Positions 13,041 to 24,989 of a DNA stretch of 64,000 bases are shown in pieces. Within the stretch, counting starts at the first letter, position 1. Each line of letters opens with the position of its first letter. Below the pieces are notes generated by a model. It did no database searches. It worked only from the letters and a program-made list of their open reading frames with translations, and was not told the origin of the DNA. Made by a program: the position numbers and the translations under genes. Origin of the DNA: Daucus carota subsp. sativus (lineage: Eukaryota; Streptophyta; Magnoliopsida; Apiales; Apiaceae); assembly GCF_001625215.2 (NCBI RefSeq), contig NC_030384.2, forward strand, positions 42,194,390 to 42,258,389. The letters run 5' to 3'.

Positions 13041-15292
13041 TTTCTAAACAACCTGGGGCTGGGGTGGGTGTGGGTGTGGCTCATATATAGTGAAACAAGC
13101 TATAAGATTCCCAGACTAGGGTTTGTTTTTCTGATTTTTTTGGGCGGAGTTTTCTGAGTTGCACTGCGGCTGATGTGCTCTGGTTACACTCTGCTGGTTT
13201 CTCCGGCTTTTGCAAGATTAGCAGTAAAATGAGATATTTCCGATTTTGTTTTTATTTTTTAATTGAAAGAATTTTTAAATATAATTTAAGTATTTAAATT
13301 TTGTAAAGGTTCTAATATTTGGAGGTAAATCTATTTAATTTTATTGTATTTTGCTTTAAATATTTATAATTTTTCTAGTGTATGTATAATTACAATAATG
13401 TAATTCCTGATTTCTAAAACAAACTAACATGGTTTTATAAATTGTGTATATATATTAAATTTCTGTTTTACTCTATCAAATGTTTAATATGCATGTGACG
13501 GTCAGAACGAGAAAATTCTACATATATTTTACAATGAATTTGAGGATGAGAAGTTCTTAATTCATAAATAATTTATAATAAATACTTTTATTAAATAGAA
13601 ATTATATAATTATATAATTAATTTGTAATTTATAATGAACTTAATTTATTAATAAATATATTTATTTTAACAAATTTTTAGAATTATTTCTTATTAAAAC
13701 AGAAATAGTATTGTTTTTTTAATAAAAAATGATTGCATTATTATGAAATATCACGCAAAAGGATCTCCAGCAACGTACTTGGAGGAGACGTAAATATGTT
13801 TGGACAAGAATGTCAAGATTCACAGTCTATCATCCTGTGAATTTGCGTAAACCTAAAATTCTATTTTCACGTTAGCGCCGTTACTTGTGTGTCAAGTATT
13901 ATTACAAATACCCCGCCCTTTTATATATTCTTAGGGTCTCGTTTGCATCCAGGTCCTGAACGTGTGAAACATATACCACATGCACCTGGCGCCATTTCAT
14001 TTTAAAAGGAGTAAAATAGAGTGTATATGTGTATAGGTTTTCGTATTTTGTGTATATCAAGTTTGAGCAAGAGGTATATTGTGTTATGCAAAATGAGTTG
14101 TGTACTTACGATACTTCCTTTAAAACCAGTTTAACACCGGCAGGTAGGAAGCGTTTTCTCGAAAGTTGGGAGAGCTAACCGTTCATGAATACGGTGAATG
14201 GTTATAACCGGTCGTGTTGGTGTCAACAATCAAATCGGTTTCGGGTCAAGTTAAAATTAAATAAATAAAATTGAAAATTAGAGTTCTTAGAAATGAAATT
14301 ATAATTTCAGGTCATTCTGTGTTCATTTCGGATTAATTAGGTGATTTTCGGGTCACTTTGCAGATTTTGTCAAAATACGCGAATTTGACAAATTTTAAAA
14401 TACGAGGATAAAAATGCGTGAGAATAATACAAATATTTTTTTTTTTGAAATCAGAATAAGACAAATATTAATATATCAAAAATATATTTATACATGTATT
14501 TCAAGAAAATAAATAAGTTTCTTTTCCATAACAATTTACATAATTATTTGAAAAAATAAATTTAATATTATAAAATAGTTAAGTGATTTATTAATTAATA
14601 ATTACATAATTATTATTTAACAAAAATCTCAAAATATCCACAAGCCCAATAATCTCCAAGAATCAAGTGTATACTCTTGCTTAAATATGGACTTACAAGA
14701 TATATCCCATAAGTTATTATATTTTAAAGTGTATTATATTACTATATTCATAAATGTTAATTCTGAAATTATATTTTAGAATAACAAATATTCATAACTG
14801 AAAACTACTCTCTCTCCGTTTTAAATAATATATTTAAATAATAAAATCGGAATATAATATAATATTTAAAATATTCATTATAATAAATTTTAAATAATAA
14901 AGCAATTATTTAATTAATAATAATAATAATATAATATTTTAAACAATAGATTTAAATGATAAATTCAAATAATTAAATTAGAATATAATTTGTGTACCGT
15001 ATTTTCAAACGTGATGTAAAATTTGAGTAAACAAATTATTTTAAAATAAAATTTGGCCGAAAACATGATACTGAAAAAGAAGATGACAGTGGCATGTAGA
15101 ATATGGGTAATTTAACTGTTAAGGCGCCTGGTAGTAAAACACATAACAACCAGAAGCACACAACACAACTTTCACGATTATGAAAATTACAGCATGCAGC
15201 TAGATAGTAAACTTGGAATACACCGAAGGCATAAGTTTGTAACCCCAGGTGCACAACAATACCAGGCTTATCACCTATGAGGCTATGACCTA
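13041..15292. other. Intergenic, very AT-rich
   Basis: No gene is visible. The part 14120-14400 carries short phrases such as TTTCGGGTCAAGTTAAAATT and GGGTCACTTTGC that look like degenerate dispersed repeat sequence. At 14808-14830 there is a partial Stowaway-like end (ACTCTCTCTCCGTTTTAAAT) without a matching right end. The rest is A/T-rich low-complexity DNA. Confidence 0.55.
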
Positions 15293-16546
15293 TCAACCAA
15301 AGGCCCCCAATATGTTACTGCTTCCACAAGCACACCTCAATTCATTTAGCACTGATTCTTGTGGCTGCAGATCAGCTGCCTGCATTTCATAAAGAATTTT
15401 AATGGCTTCAATGTATTCCCCATCTTTCATATATCCTCTAAGCATGGCATTCCAACAAGCGCCATTTTTCCTGTCTTCATTCATATCAAAAACTCTCTTT
15501 GCATATGGCACCAACCCGACTTTACTATACATGTCAACTAATCCGCATTGCACATAGCTTTTAGAAACCACGCCAAACTTTATGGCATGTGCATGAACTT
15601 GTTCACCACACAATCCTCCGTCACCTAATCTACCACATGCTTTAAGAACACTAGAGAACGTAAAACTGTTCCTCTTCACTCCCTCCCTCGTCATCTCCCT
15701 GAAAACAGTAAGCGCTTCATCGAAACGTCCTTCCCTGCATTTGTTCACAAGTCTAGCAGTCCAAACAACAGTATTGCTACAAGGAACTTGATCAAACACA
15801 AAATCCGCACCTACAAAACATCCATTCCGCCCATAAAAGTCTATGAGCGAGCTGCAAACAAACAAATTCTTTTCAAAATCCACTTTCCATAACAACCCAT
15901 GAACTTGTCTCCCCAGTTCAAAATTGTCGGTCTCCACACAAGCCTGAATAACACACACCAAAATCCAAGAATACGGAAACCAAACCACATTCCGATCAGC
16001 AAACTTATATCTCTGCATTTCAACAAACAGCTCTATAACCTCACTATAATCAGCACTACTCATATAACCAGCGATCATAGCAGCCCACGAATTAGGATCT
16101 TTATCATGCATATCATCAAACAGTTGGCGGGCAATACTCATACATCCACAACAACAAAACAACAACAGGAATCGATTACGCAATGACAACCCAAGACTGA
16201 TGCCACTATTAGCCATATGTTGATGCAACAAAATCGCTTGATCAATGTCTCGAGAAGAAGTGCATTCTTTGAGAAGAGAAGTGTAAATATCAATAGGTAC
16301 AGGTATAGAAAGACAGTCCATTAAACGGAGAACATCTGAGATAGTATGGTTGGGTTGTGGGAGTTTTTTGGATTTGGGTTTGTGAATTGGTGAAGGGAAC
16401 TTTTTAGAAAATTTAAGTTTGGTTTTTGTACAAAGAAAACTAGTTGTTGTTTTCGTTGAACTTGGGATTGGGTTACAAAGAAAAACATGGGAGCGATACA
16501 ACTGGGGATTTAGATGTAAAGGTGTAATAATACTCATCCTCTTCAT
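15293..16546 (-). CDS. Pentatricopeptide repeat protein, At1g31790-like
   Basis: A single-exon frame of 417 residues starts at MKRMSII and stops at TGA (15295-15293). From about residue 80 the sequence is built of roughly 35-residue helical repeats of the PPR type. Signatures include NSWAAMIAGYM, VVWTARLVNKCREGRFDEAL, YVQCGLVDMYSKVG and CWNAMLRGYMKDGEYIEA. The first 60 residues are rich in Ser, Thr and Lys with few acidic residues, which fits an organelle transit peptide. PPR proteins bind organellar RNA and act in editing, splicing or stability. The size and layout match the Arabidopsis protein At1g31790 (about 409 residues, from memory, annotated as chloroplastic). No E or DYW extension is present, so it is unlikely to be a self-sufficient editing enzyme. 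An intronless structure is usual for this family. Confidence 0.88.
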   Translation of the reverse strand: MKRMSIITPLHLNPQLYRSHVFLCNPIPSSTKTTTSFLCTKTKLKFSKKFPSPIHKPKSKKLPQPNHTISDVLRLMDCLSIPVPIDIYTSLLKECTSSRDIDQAILLHQHMANSGISLGLSLRNRFLLLFCCCGCMSIARQLFDDMHDKDPNSWAAMIAGYMSSADYSEVIELFVEMQRYKFADRNVVWFPYSWILVCVIQACVETDNFELGRQVHGLLWKVDFEKNLFVCSSLIDFYGRNGCFVGADFVFDQVPCSNTVVWTARLVNKCREGRFDEALTVFREMTREGVKRNSFTFSSVLKACGRLGDGGLCGEQVHAHAIKFGVVSKSYVQCGLVDMYSKVGLVPYAKRVFDMNEDRKNGACWNAMLRGYMKDGEYIEAIKILYEMQAADLQPQESVLNELRCACGSSNILGAFG

Positions 16547-16602
16547 GTTTCATTCATGTTATTTGGTTTCATGTAAAAGAGTTTGAGGTCTTCTGCAGCT
16601 AA

Positions 16603-16978
16603 GAGCATCTCCAAGAGCCTCCTTGTTGGCTCCTAAATATAATATAAAAAATGTGGCTCTTAGTAATTTAGGACAAAGTTAAGAGTGTAAACTCCAACAA
16701 TACTCTCTACATCTCTTCTCTATTTCATATTTTATTCATATATTGGGCTCCACTATAACAAAAAAGAGGGAAAGATGGAGGTTGATTGGAGGAAAGGATT
16801 TTTTTATTGTGAAAAAATAAGTTAGGAGCCATGTGGTGGCTCTTAACTTTGAGGAGAGAGAAACAAGAGGCTCTTAAGATTTAAAAGCCACTTAAGAGTC
16901 TCTTGGAGCAACATTTTGGTTCTTCCTCCTCAAATCTCAAGTTAAGAGCCTAAATGAAGAGCCTCTTGGAGATGCTCT
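16603..16978. mobile_element. Tourist-like MITE, GAGCATCTCCAAGAG family
   Basis: The element has terminal inverted repeats GAGCATCTCCAAGAG at the left and CTCTTGGAGATGCTC at the right. It is flanked by TAA at 16600-16602 and 16979-16981. It is 376 bp long and non-coding. It sits just upstream of the PPR gene's start codon, so it may lie in that gene's promoter. Confidence 0.87.
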
Positions 16979-17048
16979 AATAACATTTTCCCCGGGTTTC
17001 AGATCTACACGGACAAATGTGTGTGGGTCATTTCACTCCCTTTATATA

Positions 17049-17268
17049 CTCCCTGTTCACTTTTAACATTTTCACATATATTAAGAAAATTTAAGTTTGA
17101 GAAGAAACTATCAATACTCTTATTTAATACTCCATTATCCAATACAAATTTGATGAATCAGTGAATAATAGTCATGATATTTTCAGATTATTAAAAATTT
17201 TTGCTTTGGTTATATAAATGGACAGATAAATAGGGACAAGATTTTACATCTAAAGTGGACGGAGGGAG
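17049..17268. mobile_element. Stowaway-like MITE (Tc1/mariner type)
   Basis: The left end TA|CTCCCTGTTCACTTTTAA is matched by an inverted right end that reads CTAAAGTGGACGGAGGGAG|TA. The flanking TA dinucleotides and CTCCCT...AGGGAG ends are the hallmark of Stowaway elements. Length 220 bp, no coding capacity. Confidence 0.85.
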
Positions 17269-18256
17269 TATTATTTATGTCACAACTTTATAAATTTCTA
17301 TATATATATTTTAAGATTTTGTATAATTTTGTAATTAATATTTAATTTTAAATAAAAATATATATATTAAAATTTTATTTCAAAAAAAAGATTTAAAACA
17401 TATAAAACTATATTTTATAAAAAATTTAAAATGTGCTCTTAAATGAATCAGTGAGATGGAGGAAGTATTATTTTATCTCTTTTATTTTATTGAAAGTATC
17501 TATAATAGTTAAAAATTTATTTTATTTATTGGTTATAGATTTATTGTGTGATAGTCATAGTAATTAAATATTGGTTGCATACTTAATAAAAAATCTAATA
17601 TATTTTAGAAAGTCATATTTATTTTCGAACAAGAAAAAAGAAATATACAATTATTATAAATATTGAAAATACTAAATTCAATTGGAAATCAATTATGACA
17701 CTAAGTTATCGAGCACATATGTATATTTGCACATGAAACAATAATAGATTTAGTTATAATTATATTTAAATAAAATATAAATAATTATTAAAGATAACAC
17801 ATTCATTTTTTTTTACAGGATGGATTTTCTGAAATAACTTTGTGTTGTTTAAGAGACAAAAACAACTTTTTTTTTTTTATAAAACTTTAATATATTAGAC
17901 CAGAGCAAGAAAAATGTAACTAAAAGTGATGATACATATTCTAATTTGTAATAGGACAACATACTATTATGGTTCCAATTATTATTATTAAAATTCACTA
18001 TCATGTATGATCCATCAATATGCATATAGTGACTTGCATCTTCAAACTTGGCATAATAGTTTCAGAATATAAAGAATGCCTATTAAATTTATATGTCAAA
18101 ATGAATAATTAGTGAACAACAAAAAATAAAAAGAAACAAAGACAAATTGCAATTTTGGAATATGTATTATAAAATTTCAAATATGACCATGGTCGTAACA
18201 AAAAAAAAAAAAAGAGACAAAATTGAAAAGTTAATCACCCACAAACATATCATCAT
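17269..18256. other. Intergenic, AT-rich, no gene seen
   Basis: Almost wholly A/T-rich DNA without a coding frame or an element with definable ends. Confidence 0.55.
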
Positions 18257-18273
18257 ATACAAAATGCCAACAT

Positions 18274-20113
18274 ACCTTTTTTTTTTTTTTTTTTTTTTGA
18301 CAGAAATTCACTTGCTCGTATCGATAAAACGCCAGTACTCCGAGGAGTTTCTTTCATTCAAAAAGCTTATTATCTAACCGAAAGACATGAAAATGTCTCC
18401 GGAAGTTTAGACAATAAAACTTAATGTCCGAAATAAAATGTCCCAAGCTCCAAATCCACGCTACTTCCACCTCATCCCTGAAACAATACGATTCATTAAT
18501 AACAGAAAATTAATAAATTTAATTATTAAAATAAAATAGTCTGTCAAAAGATGGTATAGTGTATAAAAGATAAATAAAATAATTAGTCAAAATAAGATGA
18601 TAAATAAAAACAGAAAGTATATCTAACCAAAGGGAGACCCTTTGGCTAGATACCATTGGTTAGATATATATTACAAGCTAGATAAATACTAAGAAGATAA
18701 TTAATAATATAAGTATTTAAATATAATAATAACTAAAAGTTTAAGAAATAAATTAAATATGATAATCAAGCCAACAAAATGGCACCAAATTGCCGTATAG
18801 AAGGCCAAAATCTACGCCACCGATCATGGCCACCAATAAATGGTACAAATAAATTCCATAAATTCCCTAATCAAGACTGCAAGTAATTGTACACCAGTTA
18901 ATAAATTGCATTAAACTCTAATCAATGATGATTAAAACATTTAGATCAAATATTTATTAGCAAAACCAAGAGAAACAAAATAAATTCAAAAAAACAACAA
19001 TCAAGCAAGTCAACTAGCCATATAATATAACTGAAAATTAAATCATCATTTACTTCTAATAAAGTCAATTCAATAAAATTAAAGTTGCAGGAAATTACTA
19101 GTTTTACAAAACAAAACCTAAAATCATGCAAACAAATTAATCAATAATATTCTATTCAAAATCACACTAAGTGATAAAATCATCTCATCATCATCGACAA
19201 TGAATCATCATAATCTCGTCATTGTCACTAATCATCAAAAACTTGTCATTGTCACTGACACAAACCATATACAAACTCTTACCCCTACAAGCCTAAAAAC
19301 ACAAATTCTAATAAACTTGTGACTCGAAATAAATTGTTAAAATACAACAAACTATGCACAGAGTTCAAAAAAAAAAAAAAACAAACTATGCACATAATAT
19401 ATTGACTAAAGCTCTCCAACTTTCACATCTTCTAGATAAATCAACAAACAAAACTAAATCATTGTACACCACCTCCAATAATTGATTATCATGCACAAAT
19501 ATAAAATAATAAGAAAATCCGAGTTCTAACGAAACACTATTAAAACATACGAAATTGTATACACTAATAAAACAAAAATCACATAAACATATAAACATAT
19601 AATTTAAGAATTGGATAGAGTACACCTTTTGAATGTCGAAATTTTGACATGTATATGAGTCGAATGATAAAGGGACCACCGTTTCATATGTTAACATCAC
19701 CATTCTCATTATTTGTCCATCCGGTGCTGAATCGTTGAACGGCCTCCACATATAACCATTCTCCCTCGTTCACCACTTGATCCGCGATTTGTGTAGATAC
19801 ATATGTTTCGTATGGAATATGTTAATCCAAGATACATATTTGGAATTTTATTAATACTAGCTGATATGGGTTAATCAGAATTAGGTTTGTTGTTGATTAA
19901 TTGATTGGAGTTGGGTTTTGATGGAAAAAAGTGGAGGGCTGTTGGCCGGAACTCATGTCGACAAGGCCGACGGAGTTTCGTGGCGGATGCAAGGAAGGGG
20001 GGCCGGAGAAGAAAAGGGGGAGAGGAGAGAAAAGGAGGAGATGAATTTATTCGACTTTTGAAAATAACATCGATCTAAAATTGATCAATTTGATGAGAAC
20101 AGAACTTGGTCAC
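18274..20113 (-). mobile_element. Retroposed insertion with poly(A) tail and 17-bp target duplication
   Basis: The 17-mer ATACAAAATGCCAACAT occurs at 18257-18273 and again at 20114-20130. Between the copies is 1.84 kb that begins on the plus strand with a run of more than 20 T. On the minus strand it is therefore a transcript-like unit that ends in poly(A). Flanking duplication plus a poly(A) end is the mark of LINE-driven target-primed reverse transcription. The body has no long frame. It holds a short ATG frame of 19 codons (19956-19897) behind a CT-rich leader, a 121-codon minus frame (19751-19386) of no known family, and short repeats of TCATTGTCAC around 19190-19260. It could be a non-autonomous LINE or a retroposed copy of a cellular transcript. 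Which of these cannot be told from the sequence. Confidence 0.75.
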
Positions 20114-20324
20114 ATACAAAATGCCAACATTCTTGGTCACGTCATTCATCAGAAATATATAGAATTTCCTAACACTTCTCATCCAAGCAAATCCATTTAA
20201 ACATATAGTACTTTTTGGGCAAAACTTAGCACATACTAGGAGCATAGGCAGTTTGACAATTTAAATGAAACATAGGGCAATTACATAAATTGTAATAACC
20301 ATTAATAGTATGATGGTTGCTTAA

Positions 20325-22663
20325 TTATGTGGCTTTTGATTTCTTTCCTGCTCTCGGTTTCTTCCCTCTATTAACGGGTGAAGCAAAGTCATCATCTGAA
20401 TCATTATCAGTTTGATTATCATCAGACTTCCTCTTGGATGATTTTACGGCTCCTTTGGATTTCTTAGTCGTAGTTTCCTCTGTTGCCGAAATAATATTCC
20501 TTTTAACAGTACCAGATTCTTTCTTCACTGTGACGACAGCTTTCATTGGTGAAGCTAGTTTTTGTTGCTGTTTCATCTGCAATTTCTTCTGACACACTTT
20601 AGATGCCTCCTCAAAAGTTAGCAAGCCAGACTCCATCATCCTACATGCATTCAAACATAAAAATCTCCACTAAATCGGATCATACAATGTACTTTGAAGA
20701 AACTGTTTAGATGTGCATAATGATTAACATGAGAGCCAAACTGTCAGTCATTTACAAATATCAACAGGAGTTTGGCAGCTTGACAAAGCATGTCAAATAT
20801 AAAGCCTAAAAGCTTGAGAGCTGTTATAAAACATCTTTCACTTAAATAATTTGAAGAAAAAGGTTTCCTTATTGAAATCCAACAGATCAAGAGATACACT
20901 TGAACATAGAGATCCATAATATAGTAAAAACCGGCGCAACAAGTGCTAATGAAGGGTTGGTCCCCATACATATCAGACCAAATCTGTGACTGACATACAA
21001 ATTACAAATGCTAGCATGAAAGACGAGTGGGTCAAACATGATGCATATAACATTCATTGACCAATTTCCTGTTTCTCTGGTATAAGTTGTATTATCAAAC
21101 AGAATAGAAACAATTCGAAGTATTATTTGAATTTTGACACAACTTAATTAACTTAGGCATACAACAGAACGATTTCCAGCCGCTTAACCAAGCAGTACGT
21201 AGTAAATTTTATAGAAGAAACATATACAGGGGTCATAATGGTACGTATGGCATGGATGTTTCTTCACAGGGTAACTTTGGCAATTTTTAGTTATGAGACC
21301 AAACATATACAGGGGTCATAATGGTACAGATGTTTCTTCACAGGGTAACTTTGGCAATTTTTAGTTATGTATAACACTAAAATCTCATGTTAGCTGATCC
21401 TAAAGGCAATAACACTGCCACAAATACAAGGCTCTGTATAAATTAGCTGTAAATACTTACTAGCTAGCTTTAGGAAGTAAGCATGAACAAAGCAAAGTAT
21501 ATTTTACCAAATTATGTTGCAACTTGCAAGCAAGTTGTACCATTGTTATCCTTTAACCATAATAATATCTTAGTAAGTTTAATATACTAGTTTGTCTTCA
21601 AATTTGACTATAAATCTATAATTCTAAACGATTTATCATCTTGGATAAGTTTAATTTGATACCCCGCACACTGTCTGGCCATGATACTTTTTTAGCGAAA
21701 TTCATAACATGCAATACATGTCTTAAGTCACCAACTTGGTCCCATAATGTGCCCAAATACTCTGAGCTTTCCCGTTCACCCCCCTAGCATGTTGGCCAAA
21801 TACCATGCACAGAAGATCTCACAAAAAAGACTTGAAAACCATTATGAGGATAACAAACCATTTCAATAAAACAAACTAAACATATACTACATTCCATGAA
21901 CTGGGCTTAACCAGGGTACTCATCCGTATATTCACAAGAAATTCAACCATGTAGCAAAGAATAACAGCTAAGACTTGTATTAAAAATCGAAACAAAGAAC
22001 AAATAAAATGTTACCAGAAAGCAGCCATCTCACTAGTAGGCACTTGCTTGTACAAGGACTCGTAAAAAATCCTCGACGGGTCTCTCTGAAAAAATTGTAG
22101 TTACATATCAATGTAAGACATTACCATTACTACAAAACAACATAACAAAAATGCCTACAAATTTATACAAACAGCGAAAAATCGAGAAAGAGAAGCAGTG
22201 AGTACTTCATCAGGAGGGTCTCGTTTCTGGCCAGGCAGATCAAAAATCTTCTTCTCCCTTTTTTTAACACCATTATTCTCATCTTTTACCCCAATCTGAT
22301 TAATCACCTCCCACTCCTCCTCCTTTTTAACCCTCTTTCTCTACACACAACAAAACACCGTTATCATTACTTCCATAGTTACATACATATCTCAGATCAT
22401 TATAATCAATACAACACTTGAAAAATAAAAATATAATGAAATGACTAAAATGACACATGCAAGAGTTATTAAATGAAAAGATTGAATCGGGTCGGGACCT
22501 TGTTAGAGCTGCTGGTGTTTGCAACGCTGGGCTTTTCATCAACATCGTCATTCGGAGATGGTTGTTGAATTTTGGGCTTGGTATCAACAAAATCATCATC
22601 ATCGTCATATGTTTCTTCTTTCTTCACCTTAGACTTGACGCCTTTCTTCACTCCTGATGACAT
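20325..22663 (-). CDS. Lysine-rich, probably nuclear protein of unknown function
   Basis: Four minus-strand exons join in frame: 22663-22499, 22340-22206, 22085-22015 and 20640-20325. The product is 228 residues. The N and C ends are low-complexity mixtures of Lys, Asp and Ser (KKGVKSKVKKEE, DDDDDF, KSSKRKSDDNQTDNDSDDDF, KPRAGKKSKAT). The middle is ordered and looks conserved (KKIFDLPGQKRDPPDE, then RDPSRIFYESLYKQVPTSEM, then MMESGLLTFEEASKVCQKKL). I do not recognise a named domain. Lysine-rich proteins such as the plant cell-cycle inhibitor SCI1 have a similar make-up, but I could not verify a relation. The third intron is 1.37 kb and holds a tandem duplication. The first donor is AAG|GTCCCG, a weak but standard GT site. 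Confidence 0.85.
21218..21369. repeat. Two-copy tandem duplication in an intron, 83-bp period
   Basis: The segment 21218-21295 recurs at 21301-21369. The second copy lacks about 9 bp of the first. Shared parts include CATATACAGGGGTCATAATG and TTCTTCACAGGGTAACTTTG. It lies in the third intron of the lysine-rich protein gene. Confidence 0.88.
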
Positions 22664-23190
22664 TTTTTTATTGCTTTTTGGATTAGATGAATTAGCGTGA
22701 GTGAAATTGTGATAGGGTTCTGTCCGAGAGAGATAGAGCGGATTAGGAATGAACGAGAAAGTCGGTTTCCAATTTCCAGTACTGCTTCAGCGAGGTTAGG
22801 AGATCCGGTGGGCCCATTATCTTACGTTTTGGGTCGGAGAATCCAGTGGGCCCAATGTACCATGTAATTTTAGGCCACCTATGCCAAGAGCATGGTTGGA
22901 TAAGTTTCAGTTTAACCCGGAGAATCAAAAAATTTCTGTAAAAAAAAGTGAATCAAAAAATAATTTAAGTAAAAAAATGTTTACTAATATATATATATAT
23001 ATATAATAAAATTTGAAAATTAAAAATTTAATGAAAGACATTTCATAAAATAAATGTCAGCCCAAAAAAATATTGAAATAGAGAAATTCTAAAATGAATA
23101 AATTTTATGCTAGATGATAGTATGACTCCCCAGGAAATAGAGCTATCACTGCTATATTTTATCTTTAAAATATGTAAACCACACCCCTCG
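22664..23190. other. Intergenic spacer with AT microsatellite
   Basis: This holds the 5' flank of the minus-strand lysine-rich protein gene. A (TA)n run lies near 22985-23006. No gene was seen. Confidence 0.55.
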
Positions 23191-23638
23191 CATTTTAATG
23201 AATTGTTTTTAGTTCATAGATTTTAATGGATTGTATATGATTTTGATTTTGTGCGAATTCTTGCTAAAACGTCGCAGAGTTGATAGGATTTAAACACAAC
23301 ACTTCAAAATCTCATGGATTTTGGTGGGATTTCAAAAAACTTAAAATACACTGAAGATTTGTCATAAAATCCATCATTTTATGAAATCCAAAAAAAAATC
23401 CATTAGCATTTGAATACCATAAGATTTTAATGGATTTTAAACAATTTCAATTGAATACCATCAGCTTTTAGTTGATTTTAATTTAAAATTCTAATTGAAT
23501 ACCATCAGATTTTGTAGCATAATTTAAAATCTCAATTGAATACTACAATATTTTAATGGATTTCAAAAAATCCCAATCGAATATACTCGGGTTTCATGAA
23601 TAAAAAAATCTTTAAAATCCCAATATTCCAATACACCC
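23191..23638. repeat. Dispersed repeat, copy 1 of a family also at 59886 and 60189
   Basis: The text ATTTTAATGAATTGTTTTT, GATTTTGATTTTGTGCGAAT, GTCGCAGAGTTGATAGGATT and TGGATTTTGGTGGGATTTC is shared with two copies near 60 kb. The right end reads CCAATACACCC, the inverse of the GGGTGTATTC-like left end seen in the other copies. It is probably a foldback or MITE family of about 300-450 bp. No target duplication could be fixed. Confidence 0.7.
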
Positions 23639-23828
23639 ATGTTAGACTTTTTATATAATAAAATAACATCACAACCTAAAAAACAATATTAAATTTTTAA
23701 AAAGTTATGAATTATCGATAATATAAATTTATCTCTTAGTAATTTAGATTTCACTAATAATTATGAATCATATTACTTGAAATAGATATTACTCACCACC
23801 CAAACAAAAAATTTAAATTTCTAAATTT

Positions 23829-24988
23829 AATGTGAAGACTGGATATCGTGTTTGGCAAGATTGTGCCGCAACGTCAAGTTGAAGATCGAATAGTGTGGTC
23901 CAAGTCGACTGATGGAATATATAATGTGAAGACTGGATATCGTGTTTGGCAAGACCTTTATACTGGTAACTCTAGTTGTACTCAATCAGAGGGTTGGCGA
24001 CGAATTTGGCGATTATCGATCCCTCATAAGGTTAAGATTTTTGTTTGGAGATTGTGCAGGAATAATGTCCCAGTTCGAATAAGGTTGATACATAAAGGTG
24101 TTAGACTTCCAATTACATGTCCCATGTGTAATGCGGATGTTGAACACCTTCTTCACTTATTTTTCGACTGTAGATTTGCGGAGAGTTGTTGGCAATCTGT
24201 TGATCTCAAGTATAACATGAGGGAGGTGTATTCAGCTCCAGATTGGTTACTTCAGAAATTGGCCACTGCTAAACATGAAGAGATTGTCTCTATCTGCCTG
24301 GTGCTTTGGGGTATTTGGTTTTGGAGAAACAAAAAGGTCTGGCAGAACCAATGGATGAACCCTACAATTGCTATGGAGAACACGTTTAAAGTGTATAATG
24401 AGTGGAAGTCTGCTCGTAAAACAAGTGTGGACAGGAGAGCTGTGAACGTTAAGGGAGCCAGCAAATTGAGAAGATGGCAACCTCCAGAACCAGGGGAGCT
24501 GAAACTTAATGTTGATGCATCATTTTTCCCGGGACATGAATCTTTTTCTGTAGGCATGGTACTTCGTGATCAGGAAGGAGCATTTGTAGGAGGTAAGTGT
24601 ATTTCGTTACCCCGGCCAGCAACTGTAATGGAGGCTGAATGTATTGGTGTAAGGGAGGCTTTATCATGGATTATGGAACAATCAATTCAGAGGGTTACTC
24701 TTGAATCTGATTCCCTGCTAGTATGTCGAGCACTGATGGAAGGCACGGTGAATTTGCTAGAAGTTGGTTATATCCAGGAGCAGTGCAGACTCATGCTTCA
24801 AGATTCTCCAAGTATTCGTTTATGTCATGTTCGTAAGCAAGCTAATAGGGTAGCTCATTGTTTGGCAAGAGTTCCCTGTATGTTAAATTGCTTTATTGTG
24901 TTTACATCTCCTCCTACTCATTTGGTGGAGATTATTTTGGATGATTTGAAGAAGTAATGAAAGCCTTTTGTTTCAAAAAAAAAAAAAT
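23829..24988 (+). mobile_element. 5'-truncated LINE with zf-RVT and RNase H, poly(A) tail
   Basis: The insertion is flanked by an AATTTCTAAATTT target duplication (left copy ends near 23828, right copy starts near 24988). It ends in an A-run after a TAA stop. The frame from 23848 to 24957 encodes the C-terminal end of a plant non-LTR retrotransposon polyprotein. It has a zf-RVT region (WRLSIPHKVKIFVWRL, CPMCNADVEHLLHLFFDC) and an RNase H domain whose acidic residues are in LKLNVDASF, MEAECIGVREAL and LESDSLLV, with an ANRVAHCLAR motif near the end. The endonuclease and reverse transcriptase are missing, so the copy is dead. A 32-bp stretch at 23829-23860 repeats 23923-23954. The first residues of this frame, which come from that stretch, are therefore out of their normal order. 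Confidence 0.9.
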
Positions 24989-24989
24989 T

